A stretch of 64,000 nucleotides of DNA from an uncultured Flavobacteriaceae bacterium. Its GTDB lineage: Bacteria > Bacteroidota > Bacteroidia > Flavobacteriales > Flavobacteriaceae. The position numbers and the translations under genes were made by a program. Under the pieces are notes generated by a model, which was given only the letters and a program-made list of their open reading frames with translations, made no database searches and was not told the DNA's origin. This document shows positions 47,899-56,337 of this stretch, one piece after another. The first letter of the stretch is position 1, and each line of letters begins with the position of its first letter. The stretch spans positions 41,441 through 105,440 of the forward strand of contig CALTCK010000004.1 of assembly GCA_943842625.1 (NCBI GenBank). Direction: 5' to 3'.

Positions 47899-48177
47899 AT
47901 GAAAAAATTTAGTAAAATAATTCCTGAAGTTGATACAAAAATAATTAGTATAGATTACATAAATCTTAATGGCACAGATTCTAGACACGAGGTCTGGAGT
48001 TGGGATGGAATTATGGGTGAATCTTTAATTTTTTGTAAAAAAGACTTTAAAAATCCAGAAAGTGAAGTTTTGAGTGTGGTAGAAAATTATATTAAGGAAA
48101 AATTTAGTGAAAAAAAACATACCATTAAGATTAAAGGTGATTTTGTTTTTTTTAATTACAATTTTAAAATATTATAA
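47899..48177 (+). CDS. small hypothetical protein
   Basis: A 92-residue protein (MKKFSKIIPEVDTK, VWSWDGIMGESLIFCKKDF, KIKGDFVFFNYNFKIL) with no recognisable domain. It has Trp-rich central strands. It sits between repeats F and G with the previous gene. The 125-bp gap upstream holds AT-rich DNA with no clear signal. Confidence 0.5.
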   Translation: MKKFSKIIPEVDTKIISIDYINLNGTDSRHEVWSWDGIMGESLIFCKKDFKNPESEVLSVVENYIKEKFSEKKHTIKIKGDFVFFNYNFKIL

Positions 48178-48262
48178 ATAAACGTGAAAGTTAAACAACT
48201 TAGAGTGTTCGATTCGTGCTATATCCGAAATGTAGCTGTATAAAGTTTGTTACTGCTACTGG

Positions 48263-48290
48263 TTCGAAATCCTCCGGCTCCCACTTTGTA
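48263..48290 (+). repeat. partial tmRNA-3'-end-like segment, copy G
   Basis: TTCGAAATCCTCCGGCTCCCACTT resembles the tmRNA end TTCGAATCTCCCCGGCTCCA with two small indels, and it keeps CCGGCTCC, which copies A-F lack. No 5' part or palindrome follows (ATTTTTTAGG). A second TTCGA-containing stretch lies at 48,203-48,219. It is the most distal ssrA-like copy. Confidence 0.5.
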
Positions 48291-48309
48291 ATTTTTTAGG
48301 TAAATGAGT

Positions 48310-48777
48310 TTATTCTTCAACTTTGATCATCTTACCATCTTCTACTCTGTAAAATTTGTAGTATTTTTCTGGTTCTTCAAAATCAGCATTTTCATAATCT
48401 TTTAATTCTTCATCTTCGCCAAATTCTAAACCATTGAAGCTATTTGCTAAACCACAATAAACTGAAGTTGGTTCGCCATCCTCCTCGGTGTCATAATTAC
48501 AATCCAAATTTTGTTTGGCAAAAACTAAAGTTTCAGCAACAATAAATTTACCTTCATATTCAGAAAAATCTATATCCTCCTCTTCAGGATGACCCAAAGG
48601 AATATTAATTGTAAGTAAGGTTTCATTATCCGTTTCTAAAAAATATTCATTAGTTCCGCATGCATTTAAATATGATTCAGAAATAAATTCATGAGAGTCA
48701 TAATTGTGGAAATTATCTTTACTGTCACAAGAATATAAAAAGATTGATGTTGGAGAATAATTGAAGGTACAAATCAT
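48310..48777 (-). CDS. acidic hypothetical protein, tail shared with remnant at 42.2 kb
   Basis: A 155-residue acidic protein, no signal. Its C-terminus (EKYYKFYRVEDGKMIKVEE) resembles the decayed fragment at 42,217-42,375. Four Cys lie in the sequence (ICTF, YSCD, ACGT, DCNYD). The function is unknown. It is convergent with the preceding plus-strand small genes and lies just beyond repeat G. Confidence 0.55.
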   Translation of the reverse strand: MICTFNYSPTSIFLYSCDSKDNFHNYDSHEFISESYLNACGTNEYFLETDNETLLTINIPLGHPEEEDIDFSEYEGKFIVAETLVFAKQNLDCNYDTEEDGEPTSVYCGLANSFNGLEFGEDEELKDYENADFEEPEKYYKFYRVEDGKMIKVEE

Positions 48778-48869
48778 TTTTTATGTTTTTTAATTTACTT
48801 TTTTTTTAACTGAATAATTATTGACTCAAGGTTTTTTTACTCAACATAAAAATATAAAATTTCTATAAA

Positions 48870-50039
48870 TCAAAGTTTGTTTGGGGCAGATATTTTAGGA
48901 ATCTCCCTTATTTCCATTTCTTTTTCAAGCTTATCAACTTGTTCTTTTAAATCTTTAGTAAGTATTTTTTTGTTTCGTTTTTCCATCGGGGGGTTTAGCT
49001 TCTCAGCACTCTCAAATTTAATAACATTTTTAAGGATGTCAGTAGGTAACTGAGAACCCGCTTTGGTGAGCGTATCTAGAAACTCTCGTGCAAAAAATTC
49101 ATCAACCTGAATGCGTCTTTTTGTGGTGTGGGCAAACTTTCCAATAATCCTACAAACGTTATCGCGATCTTCTGGACTTAATTTGTCTGCAAACTCATAT
49201 TCTTCAATTTTTTTCAAACTAAGAACTATCGGCTCCAGCGCATCTTTGGTGATAATATACACATTGTAATCTCCGATGTTATAATGAAATTGATTAATCA
49301 CGTCCAGCGTATTTGAAGGGATTACTAGAAACAAATCATTTTTAACATTAGCATGCTTTGCATATTTTTTTAGATTCTCTGTTTGATTCTTAATGTATTT
49401 AGGAAAATTAGATAAATCGTCATTTGCTGGACTTTTGGCATCAAATACAACGAGTTGATCCATAATCTCGATGGCACTATCAGGCTTATTTCTGGGGTGT
49501 GGAAACTCTTCTTGGCTAATGTACGTAATGACATTATTTTTACAGATTAATTGCAGGTGAGTTTGAACGTCTCGTTCATGATTAGACCACTTCTGTTTCA
49601 TTTTTTCAAACGAATCTGCTTTTTCTTGTACACGCTCGTCGTTAAGACGTGCTTTTTCATTCTCTAATGATTTTTGTAAGGTGAGTGCACTTTCAATACT
49701 TTTACTGACTTCTTTTTGACGTCCTTCTTCAGCTTTTTGGTAGGCTATGTTTTCGCTTTTAAGTGAATTTCTCTCAAGCTCAACGAGTTTAAGACGTTCG
49801 TCATTTTGAGTTTTTTCATGCTTTATTTGCTCGAAATTTTGAGTTTTTGCAGCTGCAATTTGTAAGTCTTTTTGGAGGTTTGAGATCGTTGTATTTTTCT
49901 CAGTTACTTCTTTTTCTAACACCAAAATTCTACTATCTTTTTCTTCAAATTGAGACGCTGCGTTAGTCTTTGGTTTTTTTAAGTATAAAGCTAATGCAAC
50001 AAATCCGATTAATATTAATGCTAAATTGATAAACTCCAT
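48870..50039 (-). CDS. RmuC-like nuclease with N-terminal membrane anchor
   Basis: A 389-residue protein: an N-terminal membrane helix (LALILIGFVALALYL), a long coiled coil to about residue 160, then a compact nuclease-like domain with PDSAIEIMDQLVVFDAK, matching the PD...DxK pattern (Asp187, Asp200, Lys202). This layout is that of RmuC, a membrane-linked factor limiting recombination and rearrangements. The C-terminal tail is Lys-rich. The exact family is less certain because the core differs from standard RmuC sequences. It is divergent from the cluster at 50.3 kb. Confidence 0.6.
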   Translation of the reverse strand: MEFINLALILIGFVALALYLKKPKTNAASQFEEKDSRILVLEKEVTEKNTTISNLQKDLQIAAAKTQNFEQIKHEKTQNDERLKLVELERNSLKSENIAYQKAEEGRQKEVSKSIESALTLQKSLENEKARLNDERVQEKADSFEKMKQKWSNHERDVQTHLQLICKNNVITYISQEEFPHPRNKPDSAIEIMDQLVVFDAKSPANDDLSNFPKYIKNQTENLKKYAKHANVKNDLFLVIPSNTLDVINQFHYNIGDYNVYIITKDALEPIVLSLKKIEEYEFADKLSPEDRDNVCRIIGKFAHTTKRRIQVDEFFAREFLDTLTKAGSQLPTDILKNVIKFESAEKLNPPMEKRNKKILTKDLKEQVDKLEKEMEIREIPKISAPNKL

Positions 50040-50296
50040 AAGGGCTGAAATAAAAATGATTAAAAATTAATTTTAAAATTAGGCAATAATTATGAAAGTT
50101 AATACTAGAAAATTGTTTTTTTAGTAAAATAGTGTCAATTGTAAAAAGGTATCTAAATTTTAAATATTTAGGTTTTAAAAAATGACAATACAAAAATTAT
50201 ATGTATCAATTTTGTATCAATTAATAAAGAAAAAAATAATATATTGTACCCTACAAAAAAAGCTCATTTATACCTATATTTATTTAAATAATTATT

Positions 50297-50899
50297 ATGG
50301 CAAGACAAGCAGAATTTTCTTTTAGTGGCACTAGCATCAAAGCAGAATTTAAAAAAGTAGATCGAAAAAAGATTTATGGTTGGACATCGATTGAAGTTTT
50401 TGACGAAGATGGGAGTCAATGTAAACTAGCTGGACTGGCAGAAGGAAGCTATATCATGCCGTCTGGATCAACCTCACTCGTATCCTTAAACACCAAAGGT
50501 GAAGCGGTATCTAGAAGTGCGCTGATTGGGGTAAATGGAGAAGGAAAAAAAGTAGAAAAAGTTCCCTCTATCTACGACGAAAAAGTTATGCTCAGAGAAG
50601 CAAGCCTCGACGAGTATCTATCGATGGCTGTAAAATCAGTTTATCAACTCCAAATTGGAGAAAATAAAGAAAGTTTACTCCAGGAACTAAATTCAGGTAA
50701 AATCTACTATTTCGTTTTTAATTATCGAGCAGACTACGAAGGAGATGATGCTTTTTTATTGAGCAATGAAAATGAAGTTTTTGCAGTTACTGGGATGAGC
50801 TCAGATTTAGAGTTTATTGGTTTAGATGAATATGAACAAGAGTTAGTAATTGATGAAACCGAAGAAGAAGATAGCGATTTAGATTTTGCAATGTTTTAA
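50297..50899 (+). CDS. unknown protein, first gene of ligase cluster
   Basis: A 200-residue cytoplasmic protein with no family I recognise. The N-terminal half is beta-rich (ARQAEFSFSGTSIKAEFKK, GSYIMPSGSTSLVSLNTKG) and the end is a strongly acidic tail (IDETEEEDSDLDFAMF) like an acidic decoy. It lies 11 bp before the next plus-strand gene, so it is part of an operon ending in DNA ligase. The 257-bp gap before it (50,040-50,296) is AT-rich; I see no clear box. Confidence 0.6.
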   Translation: MARQAEFSFSGTSIKAEFKKVDRKKIYGWTSIEVFDEDGSQCKLAGLAEGSYIMPSGSTSLVSLNTKGEAVSRSALIGVNGEGKKVEKVPSIYDEKVMLREASLDEYLSMAVKSVYQLQIGENKESLLQELNSGKIYYFVFNYRADYEGDDAFLLSNENEVFAVTGMSSDLEFIGLDEYEQELVIDETEEEDSDLDFAMF

Positions 50900-50910
50900 T
50901 ACCTCACACT

Positions 50911-51654
50911 ATGATTCGATATATAAAATTAGCCAACGAAAAAAAGAGAGATGCTGAAGTAACTTTCAAATCTTTAAATCCGAAACCTAAAATAAAAATG
51001 GTGTTGGAAACTGGTGAAGCGGTTACCAATAAACGTGTGGTCAAAGGTACCTCTAAACATACCGTACCTTCACTATTTGCTCAATACGATGAAAAACCAC
51101 AAGAAGGTGTTGATTTTGCGAATCAACTCGCGGCCAAGCTTTCTGAAAATCTGGTAGTTTCTGATCCAGAACTAGATCTTGAACTTACCGGAAAATTTAT
51201 TGATGACGTATCTAGGGTGTATATTAATGAAGAACAAAAGCCTGTTTTTAGAGTAAAAAAGATTGAAAAGATTTTTTCGCCTAAAGCCGAATTAAAAGAA
51301 GAACGAGAACCTAAGTATAACGAAAGTAATATCGCAGACGAGAGTATTGTTAATTGGACAGGGAAAATGATGCCAAGAGCAAAGGTTTATAACAAACTAG
51401 TTTTTGACAAAAAGTATCAACTCAAGCATGTTAACGGTCTCACCTATGATTTTTTGTTTGAAATGGCTAAAGAACTTTCAGATAAAGATTCTTTAATGAT
51501 GTTGGGAGGTGGCAAATCTGGTAAAGAACCCCTGGTTATGAACGATGGAGGAAAACCTTACAGAGCTTTTTTAGAGGGAAGGGTAAAAGGAGAAAAATAT
51601 TGTTTAATTCTTCATTTAACTGATCAAGAGTTAAAACCCTTACCAACAGAATAA
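50911..51654 (+). CDS. unknown protein, second gene of ligase cluster
   Basis: A 247-residue protein. The N-terminus is basic (IRYIKLANEKKRDAEVTF), the middle acidic, and the C-terminal part (LMMLGGGKSGKEPLVMNDGG, then FLEGRVKGEKYCLILHLTDQ) is beta-rich. GGGKSGKEP is not a Walker A motif as spacing and context do not fit. It precedes the 134-residue protein by 2 bp. No known family; its role in a repair or replication operon is inference from its neighbours. Confidence 0.6.
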   Translation: MIRYIKLANEKKRDAEVTFKSLNPKPKIKMVLETGEAVTNKRVVKGTSKHTVPSLFAQYDEKPQEGVDFANQLAAKLSENLVVSDPELDLELTGKFIDDVSRVYINEEQKPVFRVKKIEKIFSPKAELKEEREPKYNESNIADESIVNWTGKMMPRAKVYNKLVFDKKYQLKHVNGLTYDFLFEMAKELSDKDSLMMLGGGKSGKEPLVMNDGGKPYRAFLEGRVKGEKYCLILHLTDQELKPLPTE

Positions 51655-51656
51655 GC

Positions 51657-52061
51657 ATGAAATTTTCTAAACCATTAAAAAATCAACTAATAAATAATGA
51701 TTTAGATCTAAGTTTATTTGATAATAAAGAACTGGTTGAATGGTTAATTTCAAATTTTATAAATATTTTATGTGATCAAAAAATATTTGTAAGTCATGTA
51801 ACTCATACTCCAATAAAAGATACTAGTTATAAGACCTTATTTATTTTAAAAGCAAAAAATGATGACAGCTCTTATAAGATGGAATTTGGAATTATAAGTA
51901 ATATTAAAGTTGTTGATAAATTACAGCAACATAAAAATCGCTTGTCCATTTTAATGTTAAATGATGAATTTTATGATTCAGATAATTTAAATATGTTGAA
52001 AAATAAAAATTATAATTTATCAAAAATCCAAAGCAGGAACACTCTAATTATATGGGATTAA
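51657..52061 (+). CDS. unknown 134-residue protein in ligase cluster
   Basis: A 134-residue protein with a charged N-terminus (FSKPLKNQLINNDLDLSLF) and a mix of beta and helix. It has no recognised motif. It sits between the second gene of the cluster (2-bp gap) and the ligase (17-bp gap), on the same strand. Codon and base composition are similar to its neighbours. Confidence 0.55.
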   Translation: MKFSKPLKNQLINNDLDLSLFDNKELVEWLISNFINILCDQKIFVSHVTHTPIKDTSYKTLFILKAKNDDSSYKMEFGIISNIKVVDKLQQHKNRLSILMLNDEFYDSDNLNMLKNKNYNLSKIQSRNTLIIWD

Positions 52062-52078
52062 ATTAAAAAAACATACCG

Positions 52079-53428
52079 ATGAATATTAAAGAAATCGCCC
52101 AGAAATACAAACGACAAACCGCATCAAGGTATTTACCTATTGAAGGTGATCAAATAACCACAAAAATAATGGAAGCAGAAATGTATGCTGTTTCAACCAA
52201 ATTTGACGGTCATTTATATCTATTGAGTTTTGACGGAAAAAACACGGAACTCATTAATCACGGGGGAACTACCCTTACAGACTTGCCACTTTTAAAAGAT
52301 GCTACCAAACATCTCAAAGGAAAATGCAACGATATTTTGTTGGCAGGAGAGGTTTATTTGTCTAAAGATGGAGAACGCACTCGTTCTTTTGATATGACCG
52401 CTGTCCTTGATGAAAAGTCTGAAAATATCCATTTCGCAGTTTTTGATTTACTAATGCTAGACGGACAAGAGGTCTCTTTAGGTATAAAAGAATTGGATGA
52501 GAAACTATCTTCTGTCTTGTCTGGAGGAAAAATGGTTTATCCCGTTAACAATAGTTTTGTTGAGAGTAGAAAAGACATAGCCGCGCAGTATAAAGAAATT
52601 GTCGAAGAAGGTGGTCATGAAGGTATTGTAGTCCGGTCGCTTAATGGACCCACTTACAAAGTTAAACCGCTCATTACCTTAGACGCCGTTATTCTGGGTT
52701 ACGCTGAGGGCGACGGAAATAGAGCCGGCATGCTCAAAGAGTTTCTTGTAGGGCTTTGTATAGCTAAAGATCAGTATCTTTTATTAACAAAAGTAGGGAA
52801 TGGCTATTCAGATGACGAACGAAAAAAACTACTAAAAGAATTTGAAAAGAAAAAAGTAGATTCTGGTTATATTGAGGTGTCTGGATCGAATGTAGCTTTC
52901 ACTATGGTAGCGCCCAATCAGGTACTTGAGTTTAGTTGTTTGGATGTGTTTGGAGAAAACTCAAAAGGGACCATTTCAAAAATGGCACTTTCCTTTAAAG
53001 ACGGTTCCTATTCTGCTATGGGAAAACAGCCTATGGCTAGCGTTATTGCACCAGTTTATCTTAAAATGAGAACAGATAAAAAAGCCACTACAGCAGATGC
53101 GGGTCTTTCTCAAATTACCAAGGTGATTGCTCTAGGAGGAAATGATGCCGAAAAAGTGAAATTAAAGAATAGTGAAATTATTTCAAGAGCGGTTTACGTA
53201 AAAGAAAGCAGAGGTATGAAGATGGTTCGGAAATTTATGGTTTGGAAAACTAATAAAGAAGCTACAGGTGAATATCCGGCCTACGTTTACCATTATACAG
53301 ACTTTAGTGCGACTCGTAAGGAAATGCTTAAAAAGGAGATAAAAGTATCTGATTCTAAAAAACAGATTGAAGATATATATGCTGCAGAGCTTGCCGAAAA
53401 TGTAAAAAAAGGCTGGGAGAAGGTTTAA
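52079..53428 (+). CDS. ATP-dependent DNA ligase
   Basis: A 449-residue ATP-dependent ligase. The adenylation Lys is Lys41 in TKFDG (KxDG motif), Glu91 in AGEVYL is motif III, EGIVVRSL (motif IV) is at 181-188 and YKVKP (motif V) at 193-197; an OB fold follows to about residue 310. The C-terminal 110 residues (KFMVWKTNKEATGEYPAYVY) are an extra domain I do not recognise. Bacteria use NAD-dependent LigA for replication, so this is a repair or accessory enzyme. It is the last gene of the unknown four-gene cluster. Confidence 0.85.
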   Translation: MNIKEIAQKYKRQTASRYLPIEGDQITTKIMEAEMYAVSTKFDGHLYLLSFDGKNTELINHGGTTLTDLPLLKDATKHLKGKCNDILLAGEVYLSKDGERTRSFDMTAVLDEKSENIHFAVFDLLMLDGQEVSLGIKELDEKLSSVLSGGKMVYPVNNSFVESRKDIAAQYKEIVEEGGHEGIVVRSLNGPTYKVKPLITLDAVILGYAEGDGNRAGMLKEFLVGLCIAKDQYLLLTKVGNGYSDDERKKLLKEFEKKKVDSGYIEVSGSNVAFTMVAPNQVLEFSCLDVFGENSKGTISKMALSFKDGSYSAMGKQPMASVIAPVYLKMRTDKKATTADAGLSQITKVIALGGNDAEKVKLKNSEIISRAVYVKESRGMKMVRKFMVWKTNKEATGEYPAYVYHYTDFSATRKEMLKKEIKVSDSKKQIEDIYAAELAENVKKGWEKV

Positions 53429-53479
53429 TTTGTTAAGTTATTAATTCAAGATGATCGAAATCGAACTTAAAAAAATAGT

Positions 53480-54184
53480 ATGACACTAGAAGAATTAAGA
53501 GCAACAACAATTTATAAAAAAAACACAGCCTTATATGATACCGTAATTGATACCTATAAGGGAATATCTAAAGATAAAGAAGGGTTCAAAATATATTTTT
53601 ATAAACAGGAGCAACTTGACTATTCCTCACACGAAGAATTTAAATTTTACAACCATAAATTAGAACGAATTAATAAATCCGTTGAAGAATTTAAATCTTT
53701 AAATATGGACAATCAACTTTCTGAAGGAATAAAAGATTTAAGAGTTCTAACTGAAGCGCTATGTAGCAATGAGGAATTAAAAGCTTACGACTTAAAGACC
53801 TACAGACGGAAAGTTTCACAAATACAAAATTCAATGTGTAATAAAAAACTCTTGAATATTATGTATAATCTAAAAATAGAGGTCAGTGATTTAAACAGAA
53901 ATTTACCCAAAACACCTACACCTGTTGTAACTCATAAGTATTATATTTCAAAAAAAACCAATAAATCTGTGGATCAAATTTTAACAGAGAACGTACCCGC
54001 TGAATTAAAACGACCTCCAATCATGAATGGTTATGTTTTTCCTCTAGAGGTATACAAAAAAAAATGTGTAGTTTGGACAGGTCACAAACCAGCTCCACTA
54101 ATGGGAAGTGGAACTCGTCAATTATGGGAACTAAAAGACAACAAATGGCAGTGTATGGATTCAAGTAGAACATGGGTATCCTAA
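53480..54184 (+). CDS. unknown 234-residue protein
   Basis: A mostly helical protein of unknown function. The C-terminal half has a patterned, Lys-rich segment (THKYYISKKTNKSVDQILTE) and the end (VWTGHKPAPLMGSGTRQLWELK) looks like a beta motif. No signal peptide. It is 51 bp downstream of the ligase on the same strand, so it may be co-transcribed. Confidence 0.55.
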   Translation: MTLEELRATTIYKKNTALYDTVIDTYKGISKDKEGFKIYFYKQEQLDYSSHEEFKFYNHKLERINKSVEEFKSLNMDNQLSEGIKDLRVLTEALCSNEELKAYDLKTYRRKVSQIQNSMCNKKLLNIMYNLKIEVSDLNRNLPKTPTPVVTHKYYISKKTNKSVDQILTENVPAELKRPPIMNGYVFPLEVYKKKCVVWTGHKPAPLMGSGTRQLWELKDNKWQCMDSSRTWVS

Positions 54185-54238
54185 TTTTGTTATTTTTTAT
54201 TATTGGTAAAAAAAATTATTAACTTAAAAATTAATATA

Positions 54239-54505
54239 ATGAGTAAAGCAGTTTTAACAGAAGATGTAAGAGAAGTGTACTGGGCACAAACAAATGAGTA
54301 TAACATCAAAATTGACGAGAAAAATTACAAAGTAAGAGTTTTTGAAGATTCTAATGGATGTGAGGAACTTTTATGGGACGGGGAAAGTTGGATTAAAAAT
54401 AATTTTCCGGAAGCTGTTCAAAATTTCTTCAGCCTTGTTAGTTACGGAGAAGTCGATAGTAGTGCTACCAAAGGTGAAGTATTTGATCTTGAAGCTGATA
54501 TTTAA
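54239..54505 (+). CDS. small acidic hypothetical protein
   Basis: The track starts at GTG 54,203; I prefer the ATG at 54,239 (MSKAVLTEDVREVYWAQ), giving 88 residues. Acidic, with FEDSNGCEELLWDGESW and no known family. It is followed 13 bp later by a decayed gene in the same orientation. Confidence 0.5.
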   Translation: MSKAVLTEDVREVYWAQTNEYNIKIDEKNYKVRVFEDSNGCEELLWDGESWIKNNFPEAVQNFFSLVSYGEVDSSATKGEVFDLEADI

Positions 54506-54517
54506 AATTAATAAATA

Positions 54518-54755
54518 ATGAGTTATACTGAAACATTAATAAACTATGTATTTGAGCAATACAGCGAAACAGAAATGGAGTACGAATATCCTGAAGCAAA
54601 ACCAATAGACACTTCTACTTTTTACTGAATTTGATGATGCTCCAGGTAGAATATTGTAGTGATAACTGGGGTGATGAATTGGCTTGAGAATTACAAACTC
54701 TGATATATGGGGTCTTTCGGTACGATTTCCTCATATCACTGAAGCCTACCAATAA
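54518..54755 (+). pseudogene. decayed small gene with two frameshifts
   Basis: From the ATG at 54,518 one reads MSYTETLINYVFEQYSETEM and on to ...DTSTFY-stop. A second frame continues as VEYCSDNWGDELA-stop and a third as LRITNSDIWGLSVRFPHITE...-stop at 54,755. The pieces lie in order and look protein-like, so at least two indels have broken a gene of about 80 residues. Confidence 0.5.
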
Positions 54756-54777
54756 AATTGCTTTTCAAACATCACAA

Positions 54778-55261
54778 ATGAAAATAGCATACCTACATGG
54801 CTTGGAGTCAAAAATTGATCCCAAAAGCGAAAAAATAATTTGGTTAAATACTAATTTTCAACAAGTATATACTCCGTCTATTAACTATCGCGATGATCAT
54901 ACATTTAATTCTCTTATAGCTGAAATTAGAGTGCAAAAACCCAATTACATCGTAGGATCTTCTATGGGTGGATATGTTGCCTATCTTATAGGAAATACTT
55001 TAGAGATTGACACTATTTTATTCAATCCGGCGATGATAAATAGACCCTTTGAGCCTAAAGTAAAACCAACGGTATTGCTGGGTGCTACTCATCACATATT
55101 TCTTGGTAAAGACGATTCGGTTGTGAATGGACTAGAAGTAAAATCTTATTTAAATCGCTCGGGTAGTAGGAGAATTTAACTTTGAAGAATATCAAGGAGG
55201 TCACAGAGTTCCCGCCCATATATTTATTAATTCCATCAAAAATAAAGTAACTAATATCTAA
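54778..55261 (+). pseudogene. alpha/beta-hydrolase (YqiA/UPF0227-like), frameshifted near 55,165
   Basis: Track ORF 54,778-55,179 has YLHGLESK, the nucleophile elbow GSSMGGYVAYLIG and FNPAMINRP, typical of small UPF0227 esterases. It then turns to nonsense (NRSGSRRI-stop), while the next frame reads VGEFNFEEYQGGHRVPAHIF to a stop at 55,259-55,261, restoring the catalytic His (GGHR). A one-base change rejoins a protein of about 160 residues, standard for the family. Either a sequencing indel or a recent break. Confidence 0.7.
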
Positions 55262-55268
55262 ATATAAC

Positions 55269-55847
55269 ATGAAATATACTGTAGTATTAACTGGATATGA
55301 ATTAAATATCCAAGCTAAAAGTTTAACCAACGATGAAGCAGAGGTTGCCGAATGGGACATTGCAGATATGTGGGAATTGGAAGAAATGCATCTTGCTGGT
55401 GAGGGAGATTATGAAACGTGTGCATTGAGATATGATAACCCTTTAACTATCACTGTTCAAGATGAAGCTGGTAACGAAGTTTTAAAATTAAATTATTCGG
55501 ACTTGAGGCATTACTCCGAAGTCGATCAATTTAGCGACCACAACTGGGATAAGACAATTTGTATTAATCCGCAATATGCTGATAGTTATGAAAATTGTAT
55601 ACTTTTAGAAAAAGGATATAAGGGATCCGCGTTTTACTATTCTTTAGAATCTGAGAATGCACCCAAAAAAGAAGATTTTTTACTGGCTAGTTTGTGTATT
55701 GAAACAGCAGATGGTGATTACGATTTAGTAGGAGAAATCCTATTTAATGGGGAAATCCTGGAAGAAGACGAATTACAAAGTGGAACACAACAAATGTCCT
55801 CAATGTTTATCTATAAGGCTGATGGTGATCAAACCGAAATTTCATAA
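55269..55847 (+). CDS. acidic hypothetical protein
   Basis: A 192-residue acidic protein (EVAEWDIADMWELEEMHLAG, LFNGEILEEDELQSG). No signal or membrane helix is visible and I do not recognise the family. It begins 8 bp after the frameshifted hydrolase. It is convergent with the next minus-strand pair. Confidence 0.55.
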   Translation: MKYTVVLTGYELNIQAKSLTNDEAEVAEWDIADMWELEEMHLAGEGDYETCALRYDNPLTITVQDEAGNEVLKLNYSDLRHYSEVDQFSDHNWDKTICINPQYADSYENCILLEKGYKGSAFYYSLESENAPKKEDFLLASLCIETADGDYDLVGEILFNGEILEEDELQSGTQQMSSMFIYKADGDQTEIS

Positions 55848-55857
55848 GTAAAGTCAA

Positions 55858-56337
55858 TTATATTTTAGGCCTTATGTATGCATAATTTATTTGACAACTA
55901 GGAATCAAATCGGTTCCTTTAACTTTATCCTTATCTTTCCATAATGGTACTCCTTCCAACCAATTGCAAGTTGCGTACCTACTGTTGCTTAAATACAATA
56001 AAGTCCCCTTTTTGAATTCTTCAGGACAGTGAGGATGGTTGGATTTGTTGATGGGAGCCGTCACTAAAAAAATAGTTGGGAAATTTTTAGCTATTTTTAT
56101 CGATAACTCATCGATTTCAATCCACAGATTGTAGTAATAACGAAGCATAAAAACGATCTTTTCCTTGTCTTTTTTCTGCACTACAAATTCAAAATCTTGA
56201 TGCAGGTTAAAGTCTTTAAAATACATTTCATGAAAATAGTTAAATTCCTCAGGAGTAACACTTATTACATGTTTTCTAGAACGAATAGGTCTTTTTATTC
56301 CTTTAGTTAAGTCGGTATGTAATTGATTAAAACTCAT
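55858..56337 (-). CDS. hypothetical protein, paired with 5'-nucleotidase
   Basis: A 159-residue protein with basic N-terminus (TKGIKRPIRSRKHVISV) and a YYNLWIEIDELSIKIAKNF segment; the fold is unknown. CPEEFKKGTLLYLSN and SRYATCNWLEGVPLW look like strand-rich binding regions. It overlaps the upstream HAD-type gene by 4 bp, so the two are translationally coupled and probably functionally linked. Confidence 0.55.
   Translation of the reverse strand: MSFNQLHTDLTKGIKRPIRSRKHVISVTPEEFNYFHEMYFKDFNLHQDFEFVVQKKDKEKIVFMLRYYYNLWIEIDELSIKIAKNFPTIFLVTAPINKSNHPHCPEEFKKGTLLYLSNSRYATCNWLEGVPLWKDKDKVKGTDLIPSCQINYAYIRPKI

Noticed and set aside
28141-48290. An integron with an integrase and standard attC sites
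   Set aside because: No integrase-like ORF is in the window and the sites look like tmRNA ends rather than attC; I only claim an array-like layout.
48184-48290. A tRNA gene
   Set aside because: A T-arm-like and acceptor-like segment is visible, but no D-arm, anticodon arm or 5' partner strand can be folded.
51540-51600. GGGKSGKEP as a Walker A motif in the 247-residue protein
   Set aside because: The GKS/T ending, the flanking strand and any Walker B are lacking, so it is not supported as an NTPase.
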